Notes: generated by a model from the letters alone, not told the origin. Counted from the stretch's first letter, positions 22,650 through 33,640 are shown. The stretch is DNA of 64,000 bases from Hermatobates lingyangjiaoensis (GCA_026182355.1 JAPFBL010000553.1:1-64000); one strand, 5' to 3'. A program made the numbers and translations.

Positions 22650-23095
22650 TTTATAGTCAAAACTGTGAGAATATAATCATGAGGAATGTAACAAACGGAA
22701 CAACAATTTTTTTAAATTTGAGATTAAAGAGTGCGTGAAAATCAAATATTGCCTTTACTTTTTTATCACACTTCGTAATTTGGTTTTATTCTACTGGCTA
22801 ATTTAGACTTATTTCCCTCAATATTGCTATTAGTTTGCATTAGGTTTTTACCGATTATCTGCTTTTATTAAGAAAGTAGTGCATAAAAGGCACACATTAT
22901 TACGAAAGGGACTGGCCTCAATTAAAGCTCTCCTCTATAAAATGCCAACAGGTTTGCTGACTTCTTTATCATCCTAAGGCAATTCCTCATCGTTGTTTAT
23001 AGCCAGCCCCACTGATATGAACGCCTCCTCCTTCTGCCTCATTATCACATATTAATCAGCTTTATTACTTCCTGTAACACAACTTTATTAAAAGC
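22650..23095. other. Unique sequence, possible conserved non-coding block
   Basis: Positions 22,880-23,070 are non-repetitive, GC-richer and rich in homeodomain-like TAAT cores (for example attaatcagctttattac). No open frame of note. Regulatory function is speculative. Confidence 0.3.
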
Positions 23096-23124
23096 GTCAC
23101 GCTTATATACATATATATACATGT

Positions 23125-23225
23125 ATATATGTATATATCAGTTGTTTTTTTGACTCTAATGAAGACCGCTTGTTACCGTTGAAAGACCTTAGTCTTGTTT
23201 CCCCATTTCAAATTGTGGTTTCATA
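23125..23225 (+). mobile_element. Family B single arm
   Basis: Plus-sense arm: gactctaatgaagaccgctt, gttaccgttgaaagacctta, ccccatttcaaattgtggtt. CTGA has mutated to CTAA. Flanked by TA-rich tracts on both sides (23,105-23,138 and 23,223-23,250). Confidence 0.65.
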
Positions 23226-23254
23226 TATATATATATATATTATATATACTAAAT

Positions 23255-23430
23255 AATCACAATAAACACGTGATGAAAATTAATGAACGTATAAGCCACA
23301 AGGAAAAGTAAAAAACACAGAAAATATGCTCAGCAACTCAGTTGCTCTCTGATGACATATAATTGAAAGGCCTTAGAGCATATTTTCTGTGTTTTTTACT
23401 TTTCCTTGTGGCTTATACGTTCATATATAT
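23255..23430. mobile_element. Family F fold-back element
   Basis: Arms at about 23,281-23,332 (minus sense) and 23,373-23,424 (plus sense) pair over about 50 bases with only minor mismatches. Between them lies ctctgatgacatataattga then aaggcc, a CTGATGA...GAAAG box with a very short internal hairpin. The shared acacgtgatg box links it to family B. A second, more diverged member is at 63,605-63,905. (TA)n follows directly. Confidence 0.7.
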
Positions 23431-23469
23431 ATATATATATATAATATAATATATATATATTAATATATA

Positions 23470-23765
23470 TATATATAAAATAAATTCAAAACGAAGGAAA
23501 CACACAGAAAGACACAGACATAACTCACATCGATAATTCGACCATCGTCGTCATCAGGAGGTGTGAAGAGCGAAGAACGAAGAGTCCCGATGGAAGGTAG
23601 GGCGGCGACCTAAAGCGACCGGAAGCGCATCGTCACCGCCCTACCTTCCTGCGGGACACCTCGCTCTTCACACCTCCTGATGACGACGATGGTTGAAATA
23701 TCGATGTGAGTTATGTCTGTGTCTTTCTGTGTGTTTCCTTCGTTTTGAATTTATTTTATTTAAAA
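23470..23765. mobile_element. Family E fold-back element, GC-rich centre
   Basis: Outer arms at about 23,477-23,585 and 23,665-23,761 pair through aattcaaaacgaaggaaaca and the core. The core in sense reads CTGATGA, C, GAC, GATG, GTT, GAAAT. Interior GC-rich arms (about 23,589-23,606 and 23,634-23,650, ggaaggtagggcgg and its complement) extend the fold. Unlike the rest of the window the centre is GC-rich (ggcgacctaaagcgaccgga). (TA)n tracts flank both sides. Confidence 0.75.
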
Positions 23766-23793
23766 AAGTCCGCCGGACCGTTTCTTTTATTTG

Positions 23794-23797
<4 letters not shown>

Positions 23798-23836
<39 letters not shown>

Positions 23837-23850
23837 ATATATATATATGT
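23798..23850. repeat. (TA)n tract
   Basis: Nearly pure TA dinucleotide run separating the E fold-back from a family A element. Confidence 0.9.
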
Positions 23851-23852
23851 CT

Positions 23853-24075
23853 AGTTTACGGTCCAGTCGTATGTTTTGTCCGGTTAAGATTGTTGTTCCT
23901 TTAAATAAGGTAAATTTCATTTTCTCAGTCAAAAAATTACTTCAGCCTATGAAAAAGGTTTTAAAATAAAACCGAAACGTCGACAATGAGAGTTAGATTT
24001 TTGAATCTAGAACATTTGACCGAATCCCGATTAGATAACACACCTATTATTGAATCTGGTATATATACATATATA
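23853..24075 (+). mobile_element. PLE 3' end (family A), EN lost
   Basis: Matches the 3' UTR of the PLE at 45,337-45,777: agattgttgttcctttaaat region, gcctatgaaaaaggttttaa, aataaaaccgaaacgtcgac, aatgagagtt and accgaatcccgatta. The hairpin GGTTTT/AAAACC followed by GAAACG is intact, while the preceding box reads CTATGA rather than CTGATGA. No endonuclease sequence remains. Confidence 0.7.
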
Positions 24076-24079
24076 TTAG

Positions 24080-24230
24080 TGAAGGTTGGTAGCAATCCTT
24101 CTTTCAAACATGTTTCTGAAAATTTTATGCCAAAATATATGTATATATAACAGTTCAAAATTGAAGAAGGTAGCACACAAAGTAAAGAAACACACTTACA
24201 AACTCAAATTTTTGGATCGATCGATTGCAT
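24080..24230. mobile_element. A-linked tail and family D arm
   Basis: Positions 24,080-24,130 (gtgaaggttggtagcaatcc, tttcaaacatgtttctg) match 38,815-38,885 in inverse orientation. Positions 24,150-24,215 are a minus-sense D arm (gtaaagaaacacacttaca, aactcaaatttttgg) cut before its core. Confidence 0.55.
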
Positions 24231-24292
24231 AATAAAAGTAAATTATTTTCTTTTATTATGAAATGTAGCCGTGTGCGGTCTCTACTAATTAT
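24212..24292. repeat. Short dispersed repeat, copy 1
   Basis: An imperfect stem (attgcataataaaagtaaat and its near-complement) followed by gtagccgtgtgcggtctcta. The second copy is at 25,917-25,992, both next to fold-back family remnants. Confidence 0.7.
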
Positions 24293-24299
24293 TTAAAAT

Positions 24300-25410
24300 G
24301 TTGTAACAGTCTTCAAATAATGTTGTTTCATTATTATATAAAAATATTGAAGCTTGAATATGCATAGAGCTGTATTACGGTACAATATTGTGTAGTAAAC
24401 AAAATTAACATAAAACTAGACTAAGTAATGTTTGAATTACACACATGAAAACCTCAAAGTGAAAATAATTTTGAGGCGTAAAGTTGAAGTTCTTAATCCC
24501 AGAAACGAAACGATCTCCAAAAAATGAAAACAAAATGATCAAGACATGAGAATAGTGAGACTGAACAATTGTATTCCTGTTTCTGTCTTCTTACTGTAAG
24601 CAAATAAATCGTAAACAAGAAAAACTACTTGTTCAAGCTGTGTGTTTTAATCTCGATAACAAAACTATTTAATATGTAAGCGTGTTATGAAATTGTTAAA
24701 AAAAAATAGAATAAAGTCATTGTAGATGACTCAGTTTTGCAGTTAAAAATATTAATTTTAATTTTTGCTCATTTTTCAAAGAACTATTTCATTCTGCATG
24801 AAATAAGCGAATATTTTTTCTTAAAAGACTGACAAGTCTAGATTTTGTTTATTTTTGAGGACATCATTTTTGTTATACATTTATAAATTAATTAATAAGA
24901 AAGACACTACCTCGCACATATCCATGATAAGTTAGATTGAAATGCAAATCGGAATTTTAACATTATTCAAGTTTTTTTTTTTGTGTCATGGAACAGGTTT
25001 ATTACTTCCTAATTATTCGTCTTTAGATTCTAATTTATACAAAGACGCTGCTCCTTCTGTTTGGCTCATGGTTAGAGTTTGATCAATGTGATAATTACAC
25101 ACGTGGAAACCGGCTATAATCGCACATTTCTAGAGCGACTGTTTGTCTCCACACAATAATTCTACCATTTAGTAACTCACTTTTACATAATTATTATTCT
25201 TTTGAAAGGAAACAATAAAAAAACAACTGTTAAAATGACATTCATATCCTTTAGATTGCCTGGTAATTTATTCTTTGAATTATTACCTACGTGTGAATGA
25301 ACAGGCATGCATTTCAATTTAGTCCTTGAAAAAGCGAGTTAAAATAATTCAGTGTTGCCATAACTCTACTATATTTTGATGAACTCACGACATCAAACAA
25401 TATGACTTCT
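24300..25410. other. AT-rich sequence, one dispersed repeat
   Basis: Positions 24,445-24,540 are related to the 121-bp repeat of 18,935-19,470. The rest is unique with no gene recognised. Confidence 0.45.
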
Positions 25411-25444
25411 TAAATATGTGTTTCTTTGATTCTTGTCAATCATA

Positions 25445-25672
25445 TTTCAAGGAGCTCTGGTGGAAGGTAACAGATACAAAGGTTTGTACTGGACCCTGGC
25501 TAATAGGAAAGCATGCCACCAGGTTGGCCCCGGAGGCAAGAGACATCTCCAGAACATGTCAAAGCGACGAAGAGGAGGAATGTTTCTTACTTTCTTTGCC
25601 AATGTTCTAGTGTGGCTCAAAGATGAAAAGCAACATTTCAAGAGTACTTCTTTGACAATCTTAATAACTTAG
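25445..25672 (+). other. Coding-like GC-rich segment, unassigned
   Basis: An acceptor-like atatttcaag precedes about 200 bases with GC near 50 percent, far above the flanks. Two plus-strand frames and one minus-strand frame are open over 60 or more codons. One plus frame contains VCTGPWLIGKHATRLAPEAR and a DEEEEC stretch; the other contains YKGLYWTLANRKACHQVG. I cannot decide the frame or family. It could be an exon, a retrocopy fragment or an old transposon. No donor-like site stands out at the 3' side. Confidence 0.25.
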
Positions 25673-25829
25673 CATCCACTGGTATCAGCGATCTAATTAA
25701 TTTCATTATTCTCTCGGGATGTTTCAAGTAGACCAATGACGCAGCACAATAACCCTTTTCTTCTTTGTGGTATCAAAAGGGGCCAGCTTCTGGCCTATGA
25801 GGGTTCTGTTCTGGGACAGTTACTCCAAC

Positions 25830-25995
25830 TTAACCTTACAGTTGAAAGATCTTAGTCTCTTTTCTCATTAGTTATTGTGATTTGAACGTTGATATACATG
25901 TATGTATACAGATATTGGATCGATTGCATAATAGAAGTAAATTATTTTCTGTTATTATGCAATGTAGCCGTGTGCGGTCTCTACTAATTATCAGA
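25830..25995 (+). repeat. B fragment and short dispersed repeat, copy 2
   Basis: Positions 25,838-25,880 keep only the B 3' side (gttgaaagatcttagtctct, ttattgtgatttgaacg). Positions 25,917-25,992 repeat 24,212-24,292. Confidence 0.55.
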
Positions 25996-25999
25996 TCAT

Positions 26000-27420
26000 C
26001 ACCATGACGCTACATTTTTCATACGGGAGATTTAGCGAACGTCATAACTCGAAGACGTACAGCTGATGAACCAGACCTGTACATTGACCTCCAATCAGGT
26101 AGACCTTAAGACACCCAATGTACAATCATTCCTGTGATAGTAATTACTAATCTATAATGCATAATATACCAGTGATTTCTGAATAATGCATACGAGCACA
26201 CTAGTGGTAAAGCATAATATTGACGAGCATACTGAATACTACATACTAATTGATAGCTGTACTAGAGTATTAATAGTAATAACTATTCTATTATGTATAA
26301 TATTACTAGTGATTTCTCCAGCATCTGCTACTCGACAAAATATATTATTCAAAAAAAAGAAACCGCAGGGTTGAAAAGTAGTTGGCTGTAATTTGAGACA
26401 GAAATATAGTGTGGAAGTGATAATGAAATTAAGTCGACCACTGACTCGAAACGACGAGTCATGCAAACAGAGTCAAGCAATAATAACCCAATGGAATTCA
26501 ATCATTTAATGACTCCGAATTTCATTAATTCATTTTAATTAAATTATTTCTTACTGGAAATATTTATAAATTAAATTTCACGCATCATACTCTAAGAACA
26601 TGTTTAACTCGAATCACATGCACTTTTGCTTTGCTTGAAATGTGTTTTTTTTTGTTTCCACTAGCTACAATCGCACGCTTTCTCCTCCAGACCTATTCAT
26701 TACCGGAAAGTGTTTATTTCCTGATTGAGACTTACTTGAGTTATAGTGTACGACATATCCTGGTTGACTCTATTCCATTGGTCTTTGGTTTTCAATTTTT
26801 CCCTTCAAGATTATTCGAGATTTGACTGATATGGCTTAGGCTCCCAATCGTGGATTCATCCCTCTCAGAGGAACTGCGTTAACAATATAATACAATAAAT
26901 TATTACTAAGAATGATTATCATAATAATTCTCTGGTATTATAATATTAGAATAATTAGTTAATATAATGTGTCTATTAATATAATTACTGATATTATCTT
27001 TTTCAAAGCGTGTTCCCAGCTTGAGAAATTAACACATTCTCTTTGTGTATTAATTACTAGTTATATTTATGGAATTTTCCTCTTTTTATCAATTCTATCA
27101 GTTGTATCGTATATATTTGAAAATAATAGTGTTGATAAGGGAACTAGCACACCAAAAGTGTTATGATGCCTGCTTTAGAATTAGGACAAGTGTGGTAAGT
27201 CGTCCTAAGAAGTTACCTGCTAACATAAAGTAGAGGAGTCTTATAATGTAAAGGGGGTGTTTACACCACTCCACACAGTTTAGACAACATTGGGTAACCG
27301 TGAGGCACCCGTGTGTCAGCCTTGCATGACTGACTGATCTCTAAAACGACTCACTACTGTAGCATCACGACAAAATAAACCAACATTCTTAATTGTTATA
27401 CATAACACATACAATATATT
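26000..27420. other. AT-rich unique sequence
   Basis: No repeats shared with the window and no convincing exon. Several open frames of 60-75 codons have random-like or hydrophobic AT-driven composition. Confidence 0.45.
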
Positions 27421-27499
27421 TTTATTATTATATATATATATATTTTTAGATGTAAACCTGAATAAAAACACTAAGTGTTCGAAACACCTTGTAGTTTCC

Positions 27500-27529
27500 A
27501 TATTGTGTGTGTGTGTGTGTGTGTGTGTG

Positions 27530-27598
<69 letters not shown>

Positions 27599-27600
27599 TA

Positions 27601-27631
<31 letters not shown>

Positions 27632-27642
27632 TGTGTGTGCAT
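27500..27642. repeat. (TG)n microsatellite
   Basis: About 130 bases of TG dinucleotides with TATG interruptions near 27,590-27,606. All long open frames over it (poly His-Thr or Cys-Val) are artefacts of the dinucleotide. Confidence 0.95.
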
Positions 27643-27644
27643 GT

Positions 27645-28835
27645 GGAGACGTACGAGTATTTTTTAAATCCCCCAATAAACATACAGTATACGAGTATAC
27701 TCTGTAATAGATTGTTTCTGTAATAATATTGACGAAACTTATTCACGTTTGTTTCTTAAACTACTCTCTGCAATCTTTTAGAATAATTACTAAACCACGT
27801 AATTGACAACGGTACAACTTACTGTGGAATTTTCATCAGAATTTGCAATGTGACGCAATCTAGTTAAAAACAAAAATCAACAAATTAAAACTGTTTATCC
27901 ATGATAATAGTGTTGAGTGTAGACGAATTCGGTTTTAGAACTTGTTGTGTCTTAAATGTTGGCCGAAGTGGTCAGGTTGGATACCTACTGAAATACACTG
28001 CTCTGAGTTGAGTAGGGTCGTTTTGTTGTGTTGGGCCGGACAGGATTGGGTGGGGGGAAGGCGCCGTTAACAATCACTCTACCTCGCTCCCTTTAGTTAT
28101 CTTTACAACACCAAATTATCCTCTCACCCCTATTTTAAAAAGAGGAAATTACCCCCTTCTAAGCAAGCCACCATTAAGACCTATTTCTTTGAAAATTGTC
28201 TACCATTTGGCTGCAAATGCCCCACCAAAAAGGGCCTATAGCTTGCTTTTAAAGAACAACCCCATATTTACTTTGATGAAAGTCTACCCAAATCATATGC
28301 CGCTGTGAGTCTTTTAGCTTGCTTTAAAAAAATACCGGATAAAAACCACTAATTGAGACCGGAAACAGTATTCAGTCACATGATCGCTGTGTCACACTAA
28401 CGGTCAATTGGAGAGTGGCCAAACAAACACATATCTTCATGACCACTTGCGTGTCTCTTCCACATTCCGCAATCATACACTTAACTCTTTTTGACTTGTA
28501 ACATTCATATTTTCTATCTCTTTATTAACTTCAAACTACTAGGCAAGAAGCGGTTAATCATTTCGAAAAAAGTAATTCCACCCATTTACTCTTTATAAAT
28601 ATACTGTTTAAAAAACAGTTCGTGCTCTTCTATAAAACGCACAAGTAACAACAGTTTTCCGCTTTTACCTTTAAAACTTCCGTCAATGCATTTATCTTTT
28701 CAAAGAACAATTTCAAATTATTTGAAAAAATATTTCATATTTCTGTTAATCTAATATAAAAAAGTATGTCTGTATGTTTCTTGTCAACCTGATTATAGTG
28801 TTTTACAGGTATATACTATAACCATACATATTCAA
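27645..28835. other. Unique sequence, GC-richer patch
   Basis: Positions 28,000-28,460 are non-repetitive and less AT-rich. No gene recognised. Confidence 0.4.
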
Positions 28836-28837
28836 GG

Positions 28838-29090
28838 TCTAGGGTAGCCCAATGATTTGCATGCTCTCCTCAGGACTAGTACATCCTGGGTTTGATTCTC
28901 ACTCTCGTGTCAATTCTTCACGTGGAAGGTAAACAAACGTAGCATATATCCTCCCTCATTGATTGGGGTTAAGTTCTAAGTCTGTACGATGTCAGATAGT
29001 CCTTAAAGATCCCTACACTAAATACACTTTAGTTAGTACTCTCAATGCGGAATGAACCCTATATCGTGACATGTCTATTAATAAACTGGG
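28838..29090 (+). mobile_element. tRNA-derived SINE
   Basis: Head: tagggtagcccaatgatttg (A-box-like) and gggtttgattctcac (B-box-like). Body: cacgtggaaggtaaacaaac, tctgtacgatgtcagatag, ccttaaagatccctacac. Diverged and lacking the TTAGG-type tail. Confidence 0.7.
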
Positions 29091-29209
29091 TGACAAATAG
29101 TATATGAGCCATGCTTTCGACTCTACAACAAAACTAAAAGTTGAAAACCTTTCTTAACTAAATTATCATAAAGGTTATTGTTAAAATATTTATTATTATC
29201 AACTATTAT

Positions 29210-29213
<4 letters not shown>

Positions 29214-29272
<59 letters not shown>

Positions 29273-29275
29273 TTG
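29214..29275. repeat. (CA)n-(TA)n compound microsatellite
   Basis: CA run followed by TA run. Minus-strand open frame over it is low complexity. Confidence 0.9.
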
Positions 29276-29289
29276 GTATACTTTGGGAG

Positions 29290-29470
29290 CAGACCTTCTT
29301 TTAAACATACCTCATTAAATATCTTGCAAACATTAAGTTTAGTATGTTTCCTAAACTTAATGTTGGCAAGATATTTAATGAGGTATGTTTAAAATGTAGG
29401 AAACATACTAAACTAGATATTAAATGAGGTATATAGATATTTAGATTTGAGGTATATAAATATATAGATA
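29290..29470. mobile_element. Fold-back with A-linked end sequence
   Basis: Arms of about 42 bases (about 29,301-29,343 and 29,353-29,396: aaacatacctcattaaatat and its complement) surround a 9-base loop. The left flank ggagcagaccttcttttaaac resembles the ggtagcaatccttctttcaa end found at 24,095 and 38,860. The last piece repeats in fragments (atttaatgaggtatat) to 29,485. Confidence 0.65.
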
Positions 29471-29499
29471 TTTAATGAGGTATATATATATATGATGTA

Positions 29500-29692
29500 A
29501 TTTTATTGAGGGTTGTTGGTTAGATTGTTGTTCCTTTAAGAAATTTAATTTCATTTTCTGACTTAAAAAATTCTTACTTCTGCTTATGAAAAAGGTTTTA
29601 AATAAAACCGAAACGTCGGCAATGAGAGTTTGATTTTTTATCCTAGAAAATTGACCGAATTCCGATTATAGAACACATCTCTCTCTCTCTAT
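29500..29692 (+). mobile_element. PLE 3' end (family A), EN lost
   Basis: Contains attgttgttcctttaagaaa, tatgaaaaaggttttaaata, aaaccgaaacgtcggcaatg and ttgaccgaattccgattata. The hairpin GGTTTT/AAAACC and GAAACG are intact. Ends in (CT)n then (TA)n. Same truncation class as 23,853-24,075. Confidence 0.72.
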
Positions 29693-29734
29693 ATATATAT
29701 ATATAAATGATTACTAATGATATATATCAATAAT

Positions 29735-29945
29735 AGTCAATGATCAAACAACAAAATGAAATGGGGAAAAGAAGACTAAGACCTTTTAACCGTAACAATC
29801 GGTCTTCGTCAGAGTCAAAAAAACAACTGATTAATACTATAATGATTAATAGTATATTATACGAGTATAATATAGGATATACTATATAGTATAATAGTAT
29901 AATGTAGTTACGTAAAATTGTAAACCAATACATATTACCTTCTTA
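29735..29945 (-). mobile_element. Family B single arm with duplicated flank
   Basis: Minus-sense B arm (aaatggggaaaagaagacta through ggtcttcgtcagagtcaaaa). The following segment (aactgattaatactataatg to attaccttcttaaaatac) recurs at 30,588-30,715 behind another B remnant, so core edge and flank were copied together. Confidence 0.6.
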
Positions 29946-29949
29946 AAAT

Positions 29950-30575
29950 ACACACACGTACTACTTTTGTTAGTAATTATTAATTTTTATCTACATTAAT
30001 TTGATCTAGAACAATAATTCAATTTTTCTTGAAACAGACTAAAAGAACAGAGCTATATTAAAATAACCTACGTCATTAGATTGATTGTCTATGAATTTGG
30101 TAATAGTTTTACCATAGATATTAACAATAAGGCTATACAATAGCCACATTATAAAAAATGAATTTACAAAAAAGATGGTCACAAAATGGCCCTACTGTAA
30201 ACAAGTTTAATAACACGTTTACTTTTAGTAAAGTTGAATGTAGGCCACTCCAGATTTCTTTTTACTTTATGATATTCCGTTTCATTTGTTTGCACTTGTT
30301 TTCATGGGTAAAATAAAGAACTACAATTTAATTTCTTGTAAAGTCAGTAAGCTTAGCTTACTGGCATCCATTTCAGTTATATTTTAGTTCCTTTATCGGA
30401 TTAAATGACATTGTTAAAAATTATTAAAACAATATATTAATGTTCAAATATTTTAAGAATTATTATAGAATTCGTAACCATGGAAACGTAAAGTCATTCA
30501 TAGTGTTTTATATATTACAATAAATATGTTCATCTTATTTTATACTCAAATTCTAACAAATTTTGATTTCGCATC
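29950..30575. other. AT-rich unique sequence
   Basis: Between the two copies of the B-linked flank. No gene or repeat recognised. Confidence 0.45.
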
Positions 30576-30579
30576 TAAC

Positions 30580-30716
30580 AAATCTTCGTCAGAGTCAAAA
30601 ACTCAACTGATTAATACTATAATGATTAATCAGTATATAATATGTATGTATAGTTTAGACTGTAGTTACGAGCAAAAATATATTGTAAACCAATACATAT
30701 TACCTTCTTAAAATAC
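30580..30716 (-). repeat. Second copy of B-linked flank
   Basis: Starts with tcttcgtcagagtcaaaaac and then matches 29,815-29,940 with indels. The hairpin part of the B core is missing. Confidence 0.6.
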
Positions 30717-30719
30717 TAA

Positions 30720-31220
30720 CAAATTGAAATTTAGCATAGATACCGTACTGCAAAAATTTGACAGAACAAGTATACCAGTATTAAAAAGTAATATAAAATT
30801 AATTATATTCCTTTTATTATATTATTTTATCTACAGAAGATGTTGCTGAAGTTTTTGTGGGTTACCTGATCAGAAACTTAACACTTTAATCAGATGTTTC
30901 AAAAATTTATATTTTAATTTTCAAAGCTTCGAGAAGAATGACGTATGATTATTTTGATTGAAATGTCCAAACAGATAACCGCTTGATTAAATATAAAACA
31001 TTTCATACATTCAGTAGGAGGGTTAGGTCAACTTGACCAACGACCAACGATTCTTTCCGCCCACTGCAGTGCGCGTTGTAATTAGCAGTTCCAGGTCACG
31101 GACCTACTACTGCTGAATTTTTGTACTGCTATGTTTATGGAGTCAGTAAGTAACTGTCTGTAGTCTTTTGTTTGGTATTCATTATACATTATTTCGTGGT
31201 CGTCTGGTCTTCTTAAGACG
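30720..31220. other. Unique AT-rich sequence
   Basis: The patch at 31,020-31,130 is GC-richer. No gene recognised. Confidence 0.45.
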
Positions 31221-31224
31221 TGAA

Positions 31225-31515
31225 ATGTAGTCAGTCTAGGTTTGGCTTAGGTCAACTTAGTGACACTGTGCTCGTCTCGGGAACGCTGCATCCGGGGTTC
31301 AATACCCACTCTGACCCCTCTATTTATTCAATAGAGATCATAGGTAAATCTAAGGACGTCATCCCTCCGAGAGGACGTTCATGCCGTCATTCTCGAGCCT
31401 GTACGATTCCAGCTACTCGTTAAAGACCTCTGCTCTAAATACATTGAAGTTAGACAAAATTTATGACTCCCAATGTTGAATCACGGCTGATGTTATCACC
31501 CGTTAGTGGATCAAA
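31225..31515 (+). mobile_element. tRNA-derived SINE
   Basis: Head: ggcttaggtcaacttagtga (degenerate A box) and ggggttcaatacccact (B box). Body: aggacgtcatccctccgaga, gagcctgtacgattccag, tactcgttaaagacctc, then ggctgatgttatcacccgtt. The end differs from the tail type at 43,625 and resembles that at 21,945. Confidence 0.75.
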
Positions 31516-31519
31516 AATT

Positions 31520-32890
31520 TTCAAAAAATAAAACAAATATACAGTATAGTTGAGTTTATGTCACGCCAGAGTTTTTATATTGGTTTCTATTCCGGTTCGA
31601 ATCAAATATTTATAGATAAAGTAATACAGCGTCTGTCAGGTCAGCTACTAAATAAATTTTATTTAGAGGTAATCCACAGTCACTGACTGTTAGGTAGTCA
31701 GAAGTTCACCTGATAAAAAAAAATTGCTAAATTTATGACTACCAATGTAGTGCTAACTATACCATACTGAGAGTGTGGTGTCACAAAGGGCCAACCTCGG
31801 CTTATGTATGTTCTTTTGTGAAACTGCTACTTCATCCTAACCTAACCTATGATCAGTAGAAAGGATGAAACAGACCACCCGATAAAAAATGTTTGAAAAA
31901 AATTAAAAAAAAGGTTTCTACTTTTATATTTCGTATTTTGGAGTAGGTTGACATAGCCAATTTTCTTATACATCTTGATAGGAAAATTGTAATCTCACGA
32001 TAAATTTACTTAGTCAATAATTGTTATATAAAAATTTTAATATACAGATTTTTTTTTTGAAAGATAAATACATCAATTTAGTTGATGAATAACAATAACT
32101 TTACTTTGATTTTTGGTTAAAAAACGCTGAGATATTTGGTGAATTTGTAATGATATGTCATTGTTAATTAGTTCGAAGCCCGAGTGTTACTTACCTGATA
32201 GAGCTTATCTTTGGGTTATTAAGGTAGTGTTAGCTATCTAGATGAGCAGTAACTTTGAGATAGTACTATTAAGATAGTGTTGCAACATTAATTAAGGCTT
32301 GCGTTACAACATTGAATCTGAAAAGCTTCAAAGTGATACATTTCTGTTATAATGTGGTGCTTGAAATTCTATTAAATTAATTAAATTAGTAAATTACATT
32401 GGTGTAGCTTTATTATTATGAAATTACAATATTTAAGCAATAATAATGTAACAGGTGGTATAATTCTTACCGTGTGCACTGAAGATTGAAACAAAACTTT
32501 AAAACTTGATGATGTCAATATTTTTTTTTGGATGTTGGTGGAAAAATTGAACACGTCATGACTTAGATGAGAAGTATAGCGTTTCACATCTTGGCGCAGA
32601 ACATCTGGTGCTTCAACATCAAGATTCTTCTTAATTTAGGATCACCATGTACAATCAACCATGTTTCAAGCCGTATACAAAACTGGTGTCAGTTATGCCA
32701 TACTTCCTAGCCCTAGAACAGAAGTGAAGTTACAATTGTCAGTTTTAGAAAAAAAAAATATTAACAATATTTATAAGCTATTTACGAGTTAAAGGCTAAT
32801 AATAATGGTCTAATTTTAATAAAACTTTAAGATTATATATATTTATGTTTATGAAACTGAATTAGATGTTTCTTATTTCTAAACCCTGTC
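31520..32890. other. AT-rich sequence with SINE 3' fragment
   Basis: Positions 31,725-31,848 are a SINE 3' end in plus orientation (aatttatgactaccaatgta, gtgtcacaaagggccaacct, tcctaacctaaccta). The remainder, including 31,860-32,880, is unique and AT-rich with no recognised gene. Confidence 0.55.
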
Positions 32891-32896
32891 ACCATG

Positions 32897-33000
32897 TAGT
32901 GCAGTGGTTCTTAACCTGTGGGTAATTCCCCACTGTTGGGAATGGTAGAGTTGCCAAGTGGGGAATGACCGGTCGAACAGAACAAGCACTGCTTCAAAAT
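32897..33000 (+). mobile_element. hAT-like terminal fragment
   Basis: Begins cagtggttcttaacctgtgg, the sequence type found at the ends of many hAT-superfamily transposons, followed by a ccccactgttgggaatgg segment with internal symmetry. No second end or 8-bp duplication was located, so this is a partial or unresolved copy. Confidence 0.4.
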
Positions 33001-33049
33001 ATAATAAATTACATCCAAATGTTGAATTACTATAAAAATCACAACCATT

Positions 33050-33290
33050 TACAGACTGTTTAGATAACAAAAACAACCGTAAGTAGTAGTAGCAGTAGTA
33101 GTAGTGATTTATATTTAAAGTCGAGGTCTTATGAGCTTTGCACATTTTTGTTTATGTTTCAACCCCAGGACAGTAGGTGTTCTTACTACTACTTTCTACC
33201 GAGTGTAACTTTATTTTTATATTATTAAAAAAGTATATGACTGCATTCTAATTTTAAGTCAGTGGAATGCGTTATAATACAGAATTTACT
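33050..33290. other. Unique sequence with (AGT)n
   Basis: Short trinucleotide repeat at 33,086-33,105; otherwise no features recognised. Confidence 0.5.
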
Positions 33291-33293
33291 CAT

Positions 33294-33640
33294 TGTGGGG
33301 TAAAAAGCTACAAAATAGTCTCCATATATACAAGTTTAATAGTAAATTTTGGTAGCAGTCCTTCCTTAACACGTACATTATTGAAAATGACACTTAACAT
33401 AGCTAATACCTTTTTTTTAAATTGGTATTGCTAATACTAATTAGCTGGTATAATACTAAGCCGGTATCAGCTAAGTTTCGTGTCATTTTCAAGAATATAT
33501 GAAACTGAGAAGCTTGTTAAGAAACAGGTATCAACTAAGTTTGGTATCATTTTCAATTATGTAAGTTTAATAGCCTTAACAACGCGTTTTGTACACATAG
33601 TGTTCTTCTTCAATCAATAAAACTAGGCTTCAGAGTCTGT
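33294..33640 (-). mobile_element. Family C element split by a nested insertion
   Basis: Left part 33,296-33,342 (ggggtaaaaagctacaaaat, ccatatatacaagtttaata) continues at 33,563 (aagtttaatagccttaacaa, cgcgttttgtacacatagtg, ttcttcttcaatc). The core is present but eroded: the CTGA box reads TTGA. Confidence 0.75.
33343..33562. mobile_element. Nested fold-back insertion with 11-bp TSD
   Basis: 220 bases inserted in a family C copy and bounded by the direct repeat aagtttaatag at 33,332-33,342 and 33,563-33,573. Begins taaattttggtagcagtcct, like the A-linked end at 24,095 and 38,870. Inside, attgaaaatgacacttaaca near 33,393 pairs with gtgtcattttcaag near 33,480, with a further partial repeat of that block at 33,528-33,556. 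This shows family A-linked elements inserting by a mechanism that makes target-site duplications. Confidence 0.8.

Noticed and set aside
27316..27746. Overlapping open frames of 66-108 codons on both strands
   Set aside because: They are made entirely by the (TG)n/(CA)n microsatellite (His-Thr or Cys-Val repeats).
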